From NCBI GenBank assembly GCA_963711725.1, contig CAVQFO010000018.1:186001-250000 (forward strand): a stretch of DNA of 64,000 bases, given 5' to 3'. Position 1 is the stretch's first letter; each line of letters begins with the position of its first letter. Positions 63,285-64,000 of the stretch are shown piece after piece. The DNA comes from CAVQFO01 sp963711725 (GTDB lineage: Bacteria > Pseudomonadota > Gammaproteobacteria > Nitrococcales > Aquisalimonadaceae). The notes beneath the pieces are model-generated. The model did not search any database. It was given only the letters and a program-made list of their open reading frames with translations, and was not told the DNA's origin. A program made the position numbers and the translations under genes.

Positions 63285-64000
63285 ATGATCGAGCTACTTC
63301 GCCGAATCAATATCAAATACCGGATCTGGTCGATCATGGTGCTGCTGGTGGCGGCTCTGGTGATCTCCGGCTATCGGCTTGTCTCCGGCCTGCACTCGGC
63401 GTTGATGGAGTCGGGGCTTGCCCAGGCCAAGGTGGATGAGTTGGTGGCCGGGTGCGTGAAGGCGCTGTCCGTGGAGTACGTCATTCTGGGCGTCGTTCTG
63501 ATGGCCGTTTCCTGGGTGGTCATCAGCAGTATCGTCAAACCGCTGGACCAGACCCTGCTGGCCATCCGCAAGACGTCCAACGGCGACCGGGTGGATTTGA
63601 CCACCCGGCTGGAAATCTCCGGCCACGATGAGCTCACCGAGTTGTCAAGGGATTACAATCACTTGGTGGAAGTTCTTCAGGTCGTGGTTCGACAAGTCGC
63701 CCAGGCCAACAGTGGCTTGAGCGCGGCCGCCGAGACTCTGGGCGGGGTGACCAAGACCGCCCAGGAAGGCATGGCCCATCAGCAGGCGGATACCGAACAG
63801 CTCGCCACCGCAATGAATCAGATGGTCGCCACAGTGCAGGAGGTTGCGCGAAACGCCAATACCGCCGCCGATTCCACCCGACAGGCCGACAGCGAAACCG
63901 TGAAGGGCCGCAAGGTTGTCGAAGCCACCATGACGGCGGTGGAAAGCCTGGCCGAGGAACTGGATCGGACCCGGCGTTCCATCGAGATCCTCGCCGAGGA
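63285..64000 (+). CDS. Methyl-accepting chemotaxis protein (cut by window end)
   Basis: The first 238 codons of a chemoreceptor are visible. TM1 (WSIMVLLVAALVISGYRL, about 15-32), a very short periplasmic loop of about 30 residues, TM2 (VEYVILGVVLMAVSWVVISS, about 65-84), a HAMP domain (VKPLDQTLLAIRK onward) and the start of the methylated helices (QQADTEQLATAMNQMVATVQ). The small periplasmic part suggests that it senses from the membrane or cytoplasm. GGAGG lies about 12 bases before ATG 63285. The 243 bases between relA and this gene show no gene. Confidence 0.83.
   Translation, partial: MIELLRRINIKYRIWSIMVLLVAALVISGYRLVSGLHSALMESGLAQAKVDELVAGCVKALSVEYVILGVVLMAVSWVVISSIVKPLDQTLLAIRKTSNGDRVDLTTRLEISGHDELTELSRDYNHLVEVLQVVVRQVAQANSGLSAAAETLGGVTKTAQEGMAHQQADTEQLATAMNQMVATVQEVARNANTAADSTRQADSETVKGRKVVEATMTAVESLAEELDRTRRSIEILAE

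Noticed and set aside
1..64000. CRISPR arrays, prophage or insertion sequences
   Set aside because: No regularly spaced direct repeats, no cas genes, no transposase or integrase, no phage structural genes were seen.

Overview
The window looks like a GC-rich (roughly 60-63 percent by eye) gammaproteobacterial chromosome. The pointers are a complete-looking MSHA type IV pilus cluster, a lexA-imuA-imuB-dnaE2 cassette behind a CTGT-N8-ACAG LexA box, an EXDD-type RelA, and a periplasmic sulfite dehydrogenase with several c-type cytochromes. A sulfur-oxidising member of the Chromatiales or a relative is plausible, but this is inference; no ribosomal marker is present.

Layout. 1-16.35 kb: MSHA pilus genes on the plus strand (mshI, a pilN-like gene, mshJ, K, L, M, N, E, G, a second prepilin, mshA, a Wzy/PglL-type O-oligosaccharide ligase, mshC, D, O, P), closed by a PilZ gene. 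MshE carries the N-terminal c-di-GMP-binding repeats, so both ends of the pathway point to c-di-GMP control. 16.4-20.1 kb (minus): diheme cytochrome, SorA-type sulfite dehydrogenase, hot-dog thioesterase, ThiM. 20.1-25.5 kb (plus): membrane diguanylate cyclase, a PhyH-like Fe/2-oxoglutarate enzyme with an HxG motif, a decayed GAF-GGDEF-EAL gene, a quinone oxidoreductase. 25.6-28.8 kb: two multiheme cytochromes and a cyclase-family hydrolase. 28.8-31.8 kb (minus): an ABC-type binding protein coupled to a chemoreceptor. 31.8-36.8 kb: small genes, palindromic repeats, a response regulator, NudC, a patatin. 36.8-43.6 kb: a halogenase-like flavoprotein, a TRAP transporter (DctQM divergent from DctP), a thioredoxin-like protein, and a RuBisCO-like protein overlapping a cupin, a pair that matches the methylthioadenosine-to-isoprenoid shunt. 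43.8-51.5 kb: a cNMP-binding/rhodanese protein, a Slam-like TPR-plus-barrel protein, a FecR-domain secreted protein, a CHASE2 adenylate cyclase and a degenerate GGDEF protein. 51.6-54.4 kb: a PRK-like kinase, RraA, a CBS protein, Hsp15. 54.4-60.7 kb: SOS mutasome operon. 60.8-64 kb: RelA and a chemoreceptor cut by the window edge.

A striking overall feature is that about nine otherwise well conserved genes carry a single-base indel or a nonsense codon (mshL, mshN, a diguanylate cyclase, a cytochrome, the binding protein, the chemoreceptor, the patatin, dctM, imuB), and one GGDEF-EAL gene carries about ten. Most are one-base gains. An unpolished assembly is the simplest explanation, but true decay cannot be excluded from the sequence alone. 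The strongest candidates for unusual biology are the RLP-cupin pair, the Slam-like/FecR/CHASE2-cyclase block, the HxG PhyH-like enzyme, the pilin-linked oligosaccharide ligase, and a three-copy palindromic repeat.
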